Shown: positions 1 through 10,297, numbered from the stretch's first letter. The stretch: DNA of 25,577 nt from Syncephalis fuscata (GCA_025786725.1 JAHLTZ010000119.1:1-25577), one strand, 5' to 3'. Translations and numbers: made by a program. Notes: generated by a model not told the origin, from the sequence alone.

Positions 1-55
1 CATACTAAATGGATGGATAGATTAGCCAAGTATCGTTTAGTGTAATATAACTTAC

Positions 56-2026
56 CGCTGTGATATTTGCAATGTTTGCTCAATTGTTGCACTATCTGGC
101 ACATACAATCCAAGTCGATAACTGGAATCCTTATGCGATCGCATTAAATCAGAGACCGCTGATGGATCGCCTAGTCGTATAGTTTCATGGATGGCCCACA
201 ATGCTGCAATTGAAATCTGTAATAAATGTGTTATTAATTCACAATTAGTTGTATTAAATGTTAACGTCAATTATATTTACCCGATCATCACGACTGGCCA
301 CCATTCTTGACACGGCAGCGGCACAGCTTGGCATCAGAAATGTGGCATCGAGCAGTAAATGTAAAAGATTGTAGTCATCTTCAATGGATCGAAGAATATC
401 AGTTACACATTCTAGCGCTTCAATAGCTTCGGAGTTGGTCTTCTAGTTACGGCTGCACGGACATACAATACATTACGATGAATAGCATGTTCAATCGAGT
501 GTCGCATAAGTGGTGAAGATAGTATTAATGTTAATGTTAATGTTAACGTTGCTATTACTAATGATTAATAATGCAGTTTACCTTTTCACGTGCTAATCTA
601 TACACATCGTGTACTAGACGCCAACGTTGCCAGAATATCTTACGCCGCGCTTCAGTATCCCTTTGTGCACTTGACTCATCATCGTTTGTTTCATTGATAT
701 GTGACGTTGCAGCATGGCTAGTACTTGCATGCAGTACCAATGCCATAAAAGCTTTACGTAATAAACCAGTCTAGATTTATTAAGCCATCAATTAACCTGT
801 TATATATGATCTATCTACTAATACATTCATTACGCCAGTTTCTTCAAGTAATGTTGCCATTAGACTGTCACCGGCATCACTGTCATCGTCACTGACCGAT
901 TCATCTCGTCCATAGCAGCTGCCATTACTGCCATTTCCTCTTGCATGTTTGGCAAATGTTAGCCGTCCATTGGCTAGATTTCTACTCAGGTTTATATGCT
1001 GTTGTCGTTGTACAGCACCCAGCAACTCTAATATAATAGGCTGTGCTAATCGTCGAACACGAACATCATCATAACGAATACACTGCAGAGCAACACGCAT
1101 TACAGCAATAGCAACCTATGTGCATATAAATGTGTATCAGTTGGCTGTAATTTGCCATTTATTTAATTTAAATTACCTCACTTTGAAGCCGGGCAAGCAA
1201 TAGACTTGTTTGTCCTGAAAATGCATCAGCGGCCACATCCAACACCGACTGGCCCAACGATAAAAACGGCACCATTGTGTCGACATCTTCTTCGGATGGC
1301 TCACTATGTGCATTGTCAGCATTATCCAACTATATTAATACAAACAGTAGTGCTTACCAAACATACAGTGCTGCACCAGCATCAATAAGTAATTGTTCAA
1401 CGGGACGCCATGCTGTCGTTTGTAATTTGGCAACATAGCGTCGACCAGTATTGCCAAGTAGCTCGACCACATCCATACAGGCTAGATCGGTAAGGAGTCG
1501 TTCAAACCAGCCTAGCGTGTATTCTAGCATGCCACATGGTAGCTATACATATATCAACAATAAACCATTTAACACTGGCATAAATCATTTAACCAGCATA
1601 TATGCACTTACATCGATAGAGGCATAGCCGGCAATATCGCCTAGTATGCCTTCTCGAGCAGCAAAGCTCCAACAAGGCGGTAGAGTAGGAGCGCATACCA
1701 CCGCCGGATCCAGGTTGCCTGCACCTTCCGTGGCATCTTCAAATAGCAGACGCCACATGCGCTCCATTCTATAGGTTAACTCAGTGTTTTCAATGTGTAC
1801 AGGAACTAACAAGAAGAACAGCAATGCGGCATATCTATAATTAGTACTGAGCTTTCCCCACACTTGCCTACTTACCCCGTGCTCGCCGAAGTTCCATAAA
1901 TGCGCCTAATACACTTAGCCAATGGTCACGGAACTGTCGGAGCCGGCGATTGGTGCTGCCATCATCGGTTCGATGTGCCAAAGAAGAGACTGGCCGTTCA
2001 AAAGTGGCGCTATTGCGTCCAGACAT
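56..2026 (-). CDS. FHIP/FAM160 (RAI16-like) family protein, multi-exon, 3' end missing
   Basis: Exons deduced by splice phase (minus strand): 2026-1876, 1805-1612, 1542-1358 (or 1367), 1303-1177, 1115-797, 751-582, 442-281, 216-56; the last ends in a GTAAGT donor and the gene leaves the window. The start chosen is the Met of MSGRNSATFERPV, because upstream codons are low-complexity TYIHTYNTY. Helical protein. The stretch REGILGDIAGY, LEYTLGWFERLL, then TAWRPVEQLLIDAGAAL resembles the FAM160/RAI16 core, where a 'leader-body' helix pair is followed by an 'HRPVQKLL' segment; later SIAALWAIHETI resembles the family's C-terminal helices. Known for the family: FHIP joins FTS and Hook to link endosomes to dynein, including in Aspergillus. 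An acidic Ser/Asp loop (ESVSDDDSDAGDS) lies in exon 5. The join between 582 and 442 is uncertain. The family name is from memory of the pattern, not a search; a general HEAT/ARM protein is the alternative. Confidence 0.5.
525..548. repeat. TTAATG hexamer tandem repeat (4 copies)
   Basis: Three exact TTAATG units and a fourth with one change (TTAACG) lie in the presumed intron between FHIP exons ending at 582 and starting at 442. Simple-sequence repeat with no visible function. Confidence 0.8.
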
Positions 2027-3538
2027 AATATATGTATTGTATGTATGTATATATGTATATATATAGGCAGCTATTGGCAACAAACGTATATGCTTGACAA
2101 TCAATGCAAAATCGTGTAATCAGTAGTAATAAACGTCAACTGAACAGGATGATATCACGTAGACAATATAAATGAATAATATACTAGCGTCAGTGCTTAG
2201 CACTAAATAAAAGTGCAGAGTCTATCTAAAAAGGAATGGAAAGAATAAAATTGGGAAAGGTGTTGATTGCAGGCTAATCTGTTGGCGGCTCCCTTTGACG
2301 GCCAATATACTGCTCGTTAAGCGTGGGCGTGCGTTTGCGTGCGTTAAGTGGAAAACAGGTTAAGCACAAACAAGAATATGCATACAGTGAATGAGTATTG
2401 GTAGTGACTAATCTTTGCAAGTGACGTTGTTGTTGTTGACAAAAAGAAAGAAAGAAAAGGTAAGATGCTTTGGTAAAAGCAATTAGGATTGCTGTAAAAT
2501 ATACACACTAGATCAACAGCCCATAAACTAGGTTAGAGTAAACAAACAAACAAAATAAGAAGGATAGAAGGAAACAGGGTAAAGGACAGGAGATCTTGAA
2601 TAGCAAATAGCTTAGAAACCAGGTAGAGTGGAAAAGGAGAACCTAAAGAAAGAAAAATCCGACCGATAATAATGAATTAGTCGATATGTCCGTAAAAAAC
2701 AGTGATAAACTCCGCTGAAAAGAAATGCAATTGGCGAAGTGTCCAAATTGGGCCAAGGAAAGCGGAGAAAAGTGTCACAATACAGCAAAGGCCAGTTGAG
2801 AATAGTTGGATTATATTAGTGATAATGACACAGCGTAAAGCTGTTCAAATGATTTTTTACGCACTGCCAAGTGCATATTGATAAATTGACACATGCACAC
2901 ACACATGTATACTCTCAAGGCAGATGAAGTTATTGTGGTCCGCAATAACATTGTTGTTACAGTTACTTAATTTTTATAAATTAAAGTTTCAATTTACATT
3001 CCGGCAAATTGCTGTGCGTAACACACACACACACATCCCTACTATTGATATTTAATATAGCTTAAATTATCAGAATTGCACAATTAAACCTTTTTATAAG
3101 TAGTTGTCTATAATTATATTTGGAATAAGAGTACTACTAATATTAATCGTTATATTCTATTGAATTGATAGTATACTTGATTAAGCCATTTACTTTATTT
3201 ACTCTCTCTCACAGTTGTTTAATAATTGATTGCGATATCTTAACAATGGTATTGTAATAATATAATAAATGTACATTATGAATATTGTAATTATTTATTA
3301 TGAATAATGCATGATATTTAATCAAAATGAAAATGTCGTAATTATTGTGTTCAAAGGGTACGTGTACACACAAAACACGTCATAGAAACAAGTCGTAATG
3401 TAGTACTAAATAGAGCCATTAAGCGTAATTAATAAACCATGCTTGTATAATGGCCAAAGATGTGACGACATTAAAAAGATTAAGCAGTAGTAGTTCTACA
3501 TAATTACAAATGTTATTATTATGTAAAGTACTATCTAC
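2027..3538. other. Intergenic region upstream of FHIP gene and downstream of tyrosinase
   Basis: About 1.5 kb without a convincing ORF. It should contain the FHIP promoter (right to left) and the tyrosinase 3' UTR. Visible contents are a purine-rich tract with an AAAG run near 2443-2460, CA/TG runs near 2893-2906 and 3020-3034, and increasing AT richness from 2940 onward. A TAGCAAATAGC near 2600 matches the heptamer repeated at 5860. No RNA gene was recognised. Confidence 0.6.
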
Positions 3539-5707
3539 TTAGTATTCGTAGCTTTCTTCGTACGATGACGAGTACGATTCGCTTGAAGAGTAGCCTGATT
3601 CATAGTGTGATTCGGTTGTTGTTTCGTAGCCGTTTTCTGTTACGGTGGTTGTAGTATTGCTTGACCAGTAAGGCAACGATTCCTTCCATTCGTAGGTCCA
3701 GTTCTCCTTGACCACCTTGTTCAAATCGAGTAGAGAGCCGTTTTGGACACCAGCTTGCTTCGAATCACCAATGATGGCTGTAAGCTTTTGTTCAACTGTT
3801 GCAGCATTATAAACACTTGGTGGTGATGGGTTGTCTTGTTTGCCGTTTATGGCACCATTGGTGCTGTAGCTGCTGTGTTCGACAATATCGGCTGTTTGCT
3901 TACGCAGCTCCATAGCCGCTTTACGTGGATCAGCTTCTGGGCTAGTGGCATTTGTGGGTACTTCAACGGGTACGGCAACATTAGATGTAAGACCAGTGGC
4001 TTCAAACGACGTATGGCCAGCTGCCAATAGCTGGGCCAGCTGATCGGCACGGTTACCCAAAGCACAGGGTGAGACGTAACCGGGAATGGCGTTAATTGGA
4101 TCGTAGATTGTTTGCTTGTAGATGGCTTCGTATTTACGAACAGTTTCCTTATCGTATTTGTTCATAATAATCCATCGCTCATCAATGGCCGCTGGCATTT
4201 GGATTTTGGTAAGCGAAATAACCTTTTCTTCTTCTTCAGTATCATTGGATGAAGCGGGAATGTTAGCAGCAAGAATGGTAGTATTCCTAGCTGGAGTAGC
4301 TGGAGTAGTAGTATTAACAGCTTCAACAGGGATAGAAATGGTAGTATTAACAGCTGGAGAAGTATCAACGGCTTCAGGAGTGGTAATAACAGCTGGAGAA
4401 ATATCAACAATCTCAGAAGTAGCATAGGCATCTGCATTAGCAGTACTGCTAGATTCGGCAGTGGCATAAGTATTTTCATTAGCAGTATTAGCATCGGCAG
4501 TGGCATAGCTCTGGCGACGTTCAAGCTGCTGGCGTCTATGGCGTTTGTTTTGACGGCCCTTCTGCTTGTTCTTCTTGTTGCTCTTCTTCTTGCCAGCACC
4601 CTTGATAGGCTTGAACTTGCCACGCCAGGCTTGTTCTTTCTTGGGTACTTTCTTGGCGGGTGGTTCTGGCTTATCCTTAGCTGAATTCTGTCCATTATTT
4701 GGCTTCTGCTCTTCAGCTGGTGGTGTTGCGGGCTGAGCAGGCTTATCGGTACCTGGTTCGCCATTACCATTGTTGCTAACGTCATCTGGAGTCAGTTCAT
4801 CGTAGGTGTAGCATAAGGCACGTGTATCCAACACCTGGCGAACACGAACGTTGTTCCATGGTCGGATAGGATCATCAGGACTGGCGCCATTACGCTGATT
4901 CTCTTTTGGTCCATTGTAAGTATTGGCTAGATTTGGATATGCCTTTTGCCACTGCGTCCACAATTTATCGATCATGCCATGATGCATAAAGAAAATTGGA
5001 TCATTTGGACTGTGCATGGTGGACATCATACCGCCAATACCCATATGAACGACACCATGAGGAATCATCTCAAGCTGTTGGCGGAAAGCATTATATGACT
5101 TGGCGCGAGTAATAATGCCTTGCAACAACTCGGGAGAGTAAAAGGCCCGCATGCTGCTGGGAGACTCACTAAAGTCACGAGTGAGACAGCCGGGACGAGG
5201 ATAGTATATTTGCATGTTGGCAAACTGGCCATCTGTGACACATTTGTCGCCATCACGGCCATCGCCACCAAAGTAATCGGGACGGAAGATGATTGAAGCT
5301 GATGGGGCCTGTGAATCAATTGACCAATCCCAGTAAGGAAGCATCGTGTCTGGACTGGACTTTTGCAAGTCACGTTCATACAATGCAAGGTAATAGCGAT
5401 GCCATGGGAAAAATAGTGCGTAATTATGGGCGTAGTCACGAGCTTCGTCGTGAATTTTAGCGTATTCATCAAAACGAGATGGCCTTGAGCCCTTTTGGAG
5501 CTCTTTAATGGCTTTGATATAGGCCTGACGCTCTTGAGTGGATAGTGTACGGATTTCTCGTCGAGGACGAATGCCTTTTGGACAATCGCCAAATTGTATT
5601 TGAGGAGCTTGTTGAGCCGTGGCTGTTTGGGCATCAATGGCTACTAGAATTACGGAAATGGAAAGGAGAAGGGCGGCCGGCGCCTTAAAGTAACCAGAAA
5701 ACATCAT
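3539..5707 (-). CDS. Secreted tyrosinase (type-3 copper phenol oxidase), 722 aa, intronless
   Basis: Oxidises phenols to o-quinones, usually for melanin or cross-linking. Residues 1-27 form a signal peptide (hydrophobic ALLLSISVILVAI). CuA site: H86 (KIHDE), H94 (YAHNY), H103 (FFPWHRYYLALYE). CuB site: H217 and H221 (IPHGVVHMG), H243 in DPIFFMHHGMIDKLW; the H217-H243 spacing of 26 equals that of Streptomyces tyrosinase. E213, four residues before H217, matches the 'waterkeeper' Glu position. No Cys sits two residues before H94, so the thioether bond of many fungal enzymes is absent. After the core (about 40-305) come a Pro/Glu linker, a Lys/Arg-rich block (350-398, with KR and RR pairs), Ala/Thr-rich imperfect repeats (400-490), a conserved C-terminal part (500-560, DERWIIMNKYD ... 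YVSPCALG) like that of other fungal tyrosinases, and a Ser/Tyr-rich tail (701-722). Several N-x-S/T sites suggest glycosylation. Codon use is more GC-biased than in the RECQ1 and UFD2 genes. Confidence 0.93.
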   Translation of the reverse strand: MMFSGYFKAPAALLLSISVILVAIDAQTATAQQAPQIQFGDCPKGIRPRREIRTLSTQERQAYIKAIKELQKGSRPSRFDEYAKIHDEARDYAHNYALFFPWHRYYLALYERDLQKSSPDTMLPYWDWSIDSQAPSASIIFRPDYFGGDGRDGDKCVTDGQFANMQIYYPRPGCLTRDFSESPSSMRAFYSPELLQGIITRAKSYNAFRQQLEMIPHGVVHMGIGGMMSTMHSPNDPIFFMHHGMIDKLWTQWQKAYPNLANTYNGPKENQRNGASPDDPIRPWNNVRVRQVLDTRALCYTYDELTPDDVSNNGNGEPGTDKPAQPATPPAEEQKPNNGQNSAKDKPEPPAKKVPKKEQAWRGKFKPIKGAGKKKSNKKNKQKGRQNKRHRRQQLERRQSYATADANTANENTYATAESSSTANADAYATSEIVDISPAVITTPEAVDTSPAVNTTISIPVEAVNTTTPATPARNTTILAANIPASSNDTEEEEKVISLTKIQMPAAIDERWIIMNKYDKETVRKYEAIYKQTIYDPINAIPGYVSPCALGNRADQLAQLLAAGHTSFEATGLTSNVAVPVEVPTNATSPEADPRKAAMELRKQTADIVEHSSYSTNGAINGKQDNPSPPSVYNAATVEQKLTAIIGDSKQAGVQNGSLLDLNKVVKENWTYEWKESLPYWSSNTTTTVTENGYETTTESHYESGYSSSESYSSSYEESYEY

Positions 5708-6857
5708 CTTACCAAAAAATATTGATAGTATTTTATGTAGATAATTGATCGATGTGCACTTTTAGTAATGAGCAAATTGAATAAATCAAAATAAGAGTTG
5801 TTAACTAGTGCTAATGAAGTAACTGTGTGCAATAGTAAAGTTTGGTATGCAGTAGTGAATAGCAAATAGCAAATAGCAAATAGCAAATAGCAAAGACGGC
5901 CGGCGTCTACAAAATAGCAATACTCCTAGATGTAAAATTTGTGCAATACAACGTGCAATAAGGTAGACTGCAAATGAAAATGAAAATGTGTGTAATGGTG
6001 GTGTAGTGCAGTATAGCGGTTAATTGTAGATGTCAAAATGTAACGATTTAGTGTATGTATGAAGAAGTATGAGTGAGTGTTGCGTCTTGCGCCAATATTG
6101 AACTATAGGAATTGTCTGGCAAACAAGCAACTTTAAAGCATCAAATGCCTGTCGTATGTTGTCGTCGTACATGTTACACGGAGATAAACAATACATGGTG
6201 CTTCGATACAGCCACCTAAAACGCGTCATAAGCATCGATGCTTCCTTCATACAGTATCATGGTAAATCTGTTCTACCGGCTGTGGATAAGACAACTTTTA
6301 TCTCCGCGTTTTAACATTAACCCATTTATTTCCAAACTGGGATTGCTCTTTTGAAAGTTGGCACTACGCCACTATGCGTCGTTCACGCCTTGTTTTAGTG
6401 TTGTCATAGTTGACCATGTTGGGCAGTTGTTTCACAGCTTTGATACATTTAATTGATATCCACTGTTGCTACTAAAAATACATGGCTATGGTTCAATCAT
6501 TGACTTTTATAGCAAACTGTAGAACGCAAGTTTCGCTTATACAAAAAGGTGCATCTTATAGTAAAAAATTCGTTTAATTGAAATAAACGCAAACCAAAAT
6601 CGGGTGCGGTAACCCAGTATTTGTTGCAAACATCATCTAAGAGGCCCCCTGAAATAAGTAAAACATCTTATAATTGCTAAAAATACTATTGATACCCCAT
6701 TAATGGTCATTAGACAGTGTAACTGAACATTGCTCCAATAAGTCTGGGTAATAATGAATAATATAAGCCAACACAACATCAGTACCACCAATAACACTGT
6801 TCTAATTATATATTGCGTTTATTTGCATAATGATGTTACTAAAAAGGAAAATTAGAA
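5708..6857. other. Gene-poor region upstream of tyrosinase
   Basis: Holds the tyrosinase promoter and leader (including the heptamer repeat) and then about 900 bp without a supportable gene. A 76-codon minus-strand ORF at 6020-6250 has no recognisable motif and was not called. Base composition becomes strongly AT-rich beyond 6650. Confidence 0.5.
5860..5894. repeat. TAGCAAA heptamer, five exact tandem copies
   Basis: Five perfect TAGCAAA units about 150 bp upstream of the tyrosinase start, so in its promoter or 5' leader. The minus strand reads TTTGCTA. A near copy of about 1.5 units occurs near 2600. It may be a minisatellite or a clustered binding site; nothing in the sequence decides. Confidence 0.85.
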
Positions 6858-8048
6858 AAATACACCGTTTTTAACTTTTACCATAATAAATTTATTTAAT
6901 AAATAAATCATTTTTTATTTGCTCCACACTTCATTTTTTGTAATAACGTTTAGCACAAGTTAAATACTCTTTAACAGTATGTTTTCTTTCTTGATAGCTG
7001 TTTCATTAGTAGTTTTTATCTGTTTAATAAAAACGTTTATTACAACATCAACTACTGCTTCAATACTATTAGTACTAATTTTACATATTATATTTTGTAT
7101 TGTATTTTTTAAATGTATTTACCATAAGTATATTGTTAAAAGTTTTTTAAAAATAAAATGCAATTGGCATTGCTGTCAATATTGCTACAATTAACTAAAC
7201 TACGTAAATAAGTAAAGTTTCAAATTAAAATTGTTGCATTTATTGTAATCAACTTTTTCCCATCAGGCAATTTAGCTTTGTAACTTTTATTATTCAATAA
7301 TATTATAACTACATAATACTGTTACTCAATAATAATAAAAATGACTTTTATAATCCAATTCATTTAGCTTATATTAGAATCCATACAATTACAACGTTTG
7401 TTATAGATATGCTAATTTGAGCTATTTTTATAAGTTATTTAATAATAATAATAATTAAATTGATATTAAACATTTGATTAAATCATTATTTCTATTTCTT
7501 TTCCTTCTTTGGTTACTTGGCCAGTATTGCATCATTTTATTACTATTGCTATAACAATGCCATTTTTTATTGAATCAAAAGCAAATCAAGCTTTGTGATA
7601 AAAACAATAACATTTATTAAGCTGTTACAATTGCTAGTGTATATTAAATAATTAAATGTGTACTTTATGCTTTTACTTGTACATATTTTGGTTTTACATT
7701 TGAGAATATAGCAACATCATTTGTAATATGTTTAGCAATAGATTTAATAGTATCATTGCCAGAATCATATGTACAACCATTAAAGTGCTTAATATTGTAC
7801 TGGGTAATTTTTACTAGGCCAGTTTTCTGCTTTTTGGTAGTCAAAACAAACTGATATTTGTTGCTGGAATGGTCTTTATGGGGATAAATACGCTATAATT
7901 TTGCTGAATCACTATTTTCCCTCTTAAAACTGCAATTGTTAACAAGCTTAGACTTATCAACAGCGGCCCTCAGTTTTTCAATACTGTTAAATATAGCTTT
8001 TTAAATAATTTGGTAAACATTTGGTAGATTTTTCAAAACGGTGTATTT
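6858..8048 (-). mobile_element. Decayed MULE-like DNA transposon bounded by 14-bp terminal inverted repeats
   Basis: AAATACACCGTTTT at 6858-6871 and its exact reverse complement AAAACGGTGTATTT at 8035-8048 bound about 1.19 kb of very AT-rich DNA. Just inside the right end, on the minus strand, is a broken coding fragment resembling the N-terminal DNA-binding domain of Mutator-like transposases. Near the left end a short minus-strand stretch (TVKEYLTCAKRYYKK) may be a C-terminal remnant, but the middle is full of stops. No clear target-site duplication flanks the repeats. Coding remnant and inverted repeats are seen directly; the MULE name is an inference. Confidence 0.5.
7665..8020 (-). pseudogene. 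MULE-like transposase N-terminal fragment (broken)
   Basis: On the minus strand from an ATG at 8020, about ten codons (MFTKLFKK...) run into a frame change at an A5 run. The next frame continues from about 7991 as FNSIEKLRAAVDKSK and onward to TAA at 7667-7665. An in-frame TAG at 7895-7893 is followed by RIYPHKD; at this place Mutator/FAR1-type N-terminal domains usually read WRI, so the stop looks like a TGG-to-TAG change. Downstream, VKITQYNIKHFNGCTYD followed by IKSIAKHITNDV and KPKYVQ fits the family pattern of hydrophobic strand, H-x-C ligands, then 'S..IA..I...I..NP..KP..I'. Most of a normal transposase (catalytic domain) is gone, so the element is dead. Confidence 0.5.
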
Positions 8049-9335
8049 AATAAATAAAATCAAAAAACTATATTTTTTCTACTAAAATAGCTTTTAATAA
8101 TATCACTCTATATATAAACTTTTACTATTGCTATTACACTAATCTACTGCACTATTGGTAACATAGCAATAAAATGTCACCATTATTTATGATCCATTAG
8201 TCGTACAATAAAAAGCCATTTATTTATTATATTTTTGTGCAAATATACCCATTTATTTAAAGTATGGCTTGTTAGCTTAAAAGAAACCACTGCTAATAAT
8301 CTAACAATAAACCAGTTACTAATTACTGTAACATAATAGCTTAAGCGCACAGTACAAACGTTATAGAACTATATCATGGGAATATGCAAACAATCTATTA
8401 AAGCGTAATTTGGCGATATACCCATTCATCGCCATACTAATAAGTCTATGTGAACACAAAATCATTGACGCCATTTTAAATTTCATTTATGTTTATGCAC
8501 AACAAGCAAAATAGCACTTGCGCGGCTAGTTTTTCTAAATCGCTGCCAATCACCGATGGGTGTTATACCCCACATACACATATAAACGGAACATCTACAC
8601 ACAGACGATCGATAACTCCGCTTCTTCTCAGATCAATAGGTGATCAGTCGACAGCATTGGCATAAAAAATGTCGACACGCTGTCAATTATAACTTTACGT
8701 GCGGAGCCTGACCATTTCTCAGGCTTTTGCAAACCAGCTAACAACAATCATAAGCCATTCTCATCTTATCGTTCAAGTCCGACAAGGCGCGTGACCTCTA
8801 CGGACCTACGAGCTAAGTAATTATAGATCTAGTGTCCTTTTTCTTAGATGCACACGCACACACGCATCCGTTTACAGTAATACCAATGCATACTACTCTT
8901 CCCTTCCTCTCTTACTCTCAGGCAATCTAGTTATGACCACATTCAAAGTCATTGACATGTCGGAGCTGATAAGGGTCAGTACCAATTGGAGCAACTGCAG
9001 CTGCAGCTGGCTATGAAAGAGGCGTTGCGGTAAAAAAAACCTGCACTGCCTTAAATCTGCACAATGTCGGCCATTAGCAGTCAATTAGCGATGGGAAAAT
9101 ATCTCACGTGAATTATGCCCCACATCCATTAGCGATAGCTTTTAAACAATGTCAGCTTCTAAAGATCATTATTACTATAGACACTGGTATTCTAATATAT
9201 TAATGGCTGTAATGACATTTTATTATTATCGATTTCAGTTCCGCCCCTAGTTTATGGCGCGAATTACGCAGCGGTTCGTGTGAACTAGCCAGAACACCGC
9301 AACTACTTGCGCCATTGCGCTACTGCAGTCTTGTC
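8049..9335. other. Intergenic region between transposon relic and MFS promoter
   Basis: 8049-8500 is AT-rich without ORFs. 8500-9335 is more balanced in composition. It contains a 7-bp hairpin (AGCCTGA 8705-8711 with TCAGGCT 8719-8725) followed by Ts, a CA run near 8850-8867 and a GCAGCT run near 8996-9007. No protein or RNA family was recognised. Confidence 0.5.
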
Positions 9336-9712
9336 TATAAATGTACCTCCTGGCCGCCCATCGTCCTTCCGCTTCTTCTCTTCTACATCATCGGCGTCAT
9401 CTATCTACTCGTTCACCCACTTGCTGCTCACCACTGCCACTTGTCACATTTATCTGTCATTAATCGTTTGCCTGTCCTCTCCCCTCGCCTCTCCTTCCTT
9501 CAAACTTTTCTAATTGTCTTTATTTGTTGATATCCATTCCACGATAGTTATTGTTTCGCCTGTTGACTGCCATTGGTGGACACCTTCCCCTTAAACCGGT
9601 ATACGGAAGTTCCTTGCTTGAGCTGCAGCTGCACGACAATCCACGCGGTATACCGCTTTCGCCTAGCTATTCGTCATAGTCCGTCTCGTTGATTAATCAA
9701 GCCCAGCCTCTG
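9336..9712 (+). promoter_or_regulatory. Probable core promoter and first 5' UTR exon of the MFS gene
   Basis: TATAAA at 9336-9341 is followed by a long pyrimidine-rich tract (about 9345-9520), a layout common at strongly expressed fungal genes. The transcribed leader would run to CTCTG|GTGAGT at 9712/9713. Inference from sequence pattern only. Confidence 0.4.
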
Positions 9713-10297
9713 GTGAGTAGAACAACAGTAGCCTTATCATGAACTTGCACTTGTGTACCATTGAATGAAAAACCGCCAGTTAAGAACGAATGTTTTACTG
9801 CATGGCATAAAATGTTGACCCGTTTTCGGCGCAATACTGGTTATGTTCTTGATCTTTTTGGCTTTTGCATTTCACACGAGTAAGCGAACAGGACTGTGTA
9901 TAAGGGGAACAACGACTTCATAAAGGCCTTGGTGAACTGGTGTATCATTTTTTTACATTTAGTTCTTCAAAACGACCAATTCTATTTGCTTGCTCCCCCT
10001 TTAGTACTCCGTGCGCGCATCACATTTGCAACCTCCCAGTTATTTGACACTGCAACAACCTATCCTCCAGCAACTATTTATGTACTATTGCTGCAAACCC
10101 TTTTCTTTGCCATAATACCTATTTATCTTTTTATTACCCACCGAAGATACTACTGGCCACGACCATTTATAAATCTTTATAACGTACGTGTGTGCGTGTG
10201 TAGGCAAACAATAGCTCTCCTTGCCAAGTTTGTGGTGCCAAGGCACATTTTAATAGCCATTGATTTTATTAGTAACCATACTAACTTTAGTACTTAG
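9713..10297 (+). other. Probable 5' UTR intron of the MFS gene
   Basis: A GTGAGT donor at 9713 and a perfect TACTAAC branch site at 10279-10285, with TACTTAG ending at 10297, would remove 585 nt and leave an 87-nt second leader segment before the ATG at 10385. The 133-codon ORF inside (9896-10297) has no ATG-supported homology and is explained as intron sequence. Confidence 0.4.

Noticed and set aside
1585-1863. Extending FHIP exon 2 upstream to the Met of MWGKLSTNYRY
   Set aside because: The segment before 1805 is better read as intron: it holds TACTAAT and a pyrimidine tract, and only the TTAG acceptor at 1806-1807 keeps the frame with exon 1.
4162-4785. 207-codon minus-strand ORF rich in Leu and Pro
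   Set aside because: Shadow frame of the tyrosinase low-complexity insertion.
6020-6250. 76-codon minus-strand ORF starting MKEASMLMTRF
   Set aside because: No motif, no splice partners, and no supporting promoter; length is within chance.
6979-7194. 71-codon plus-strand ORF, hydrophobic, membrane-protein-like
   Set aside because: Its composition follows the AT-rich DNA, and it lies inside the transposon relic whose coding traces are on the other strand.
8705-8728. 7-bp hairpin followed by Ts, like a bacterial terminator
   Set aside because: The context is eukaryotic and no gene ends nearby on either strand.
8773-8784. GTTCAAGTCC resembling a tRNA T-loop (B box)
   Set aside because: No A box, acceptor stem or anticodon arm can be built around it.
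9307-9530. Overlapping Ser/Leu-rich ORFs of 68 and 71 codons
   Set aside because: Two frames of the same pyrimidine-rich promoter tract; Ser, Pro and Leu follow from CT richness.
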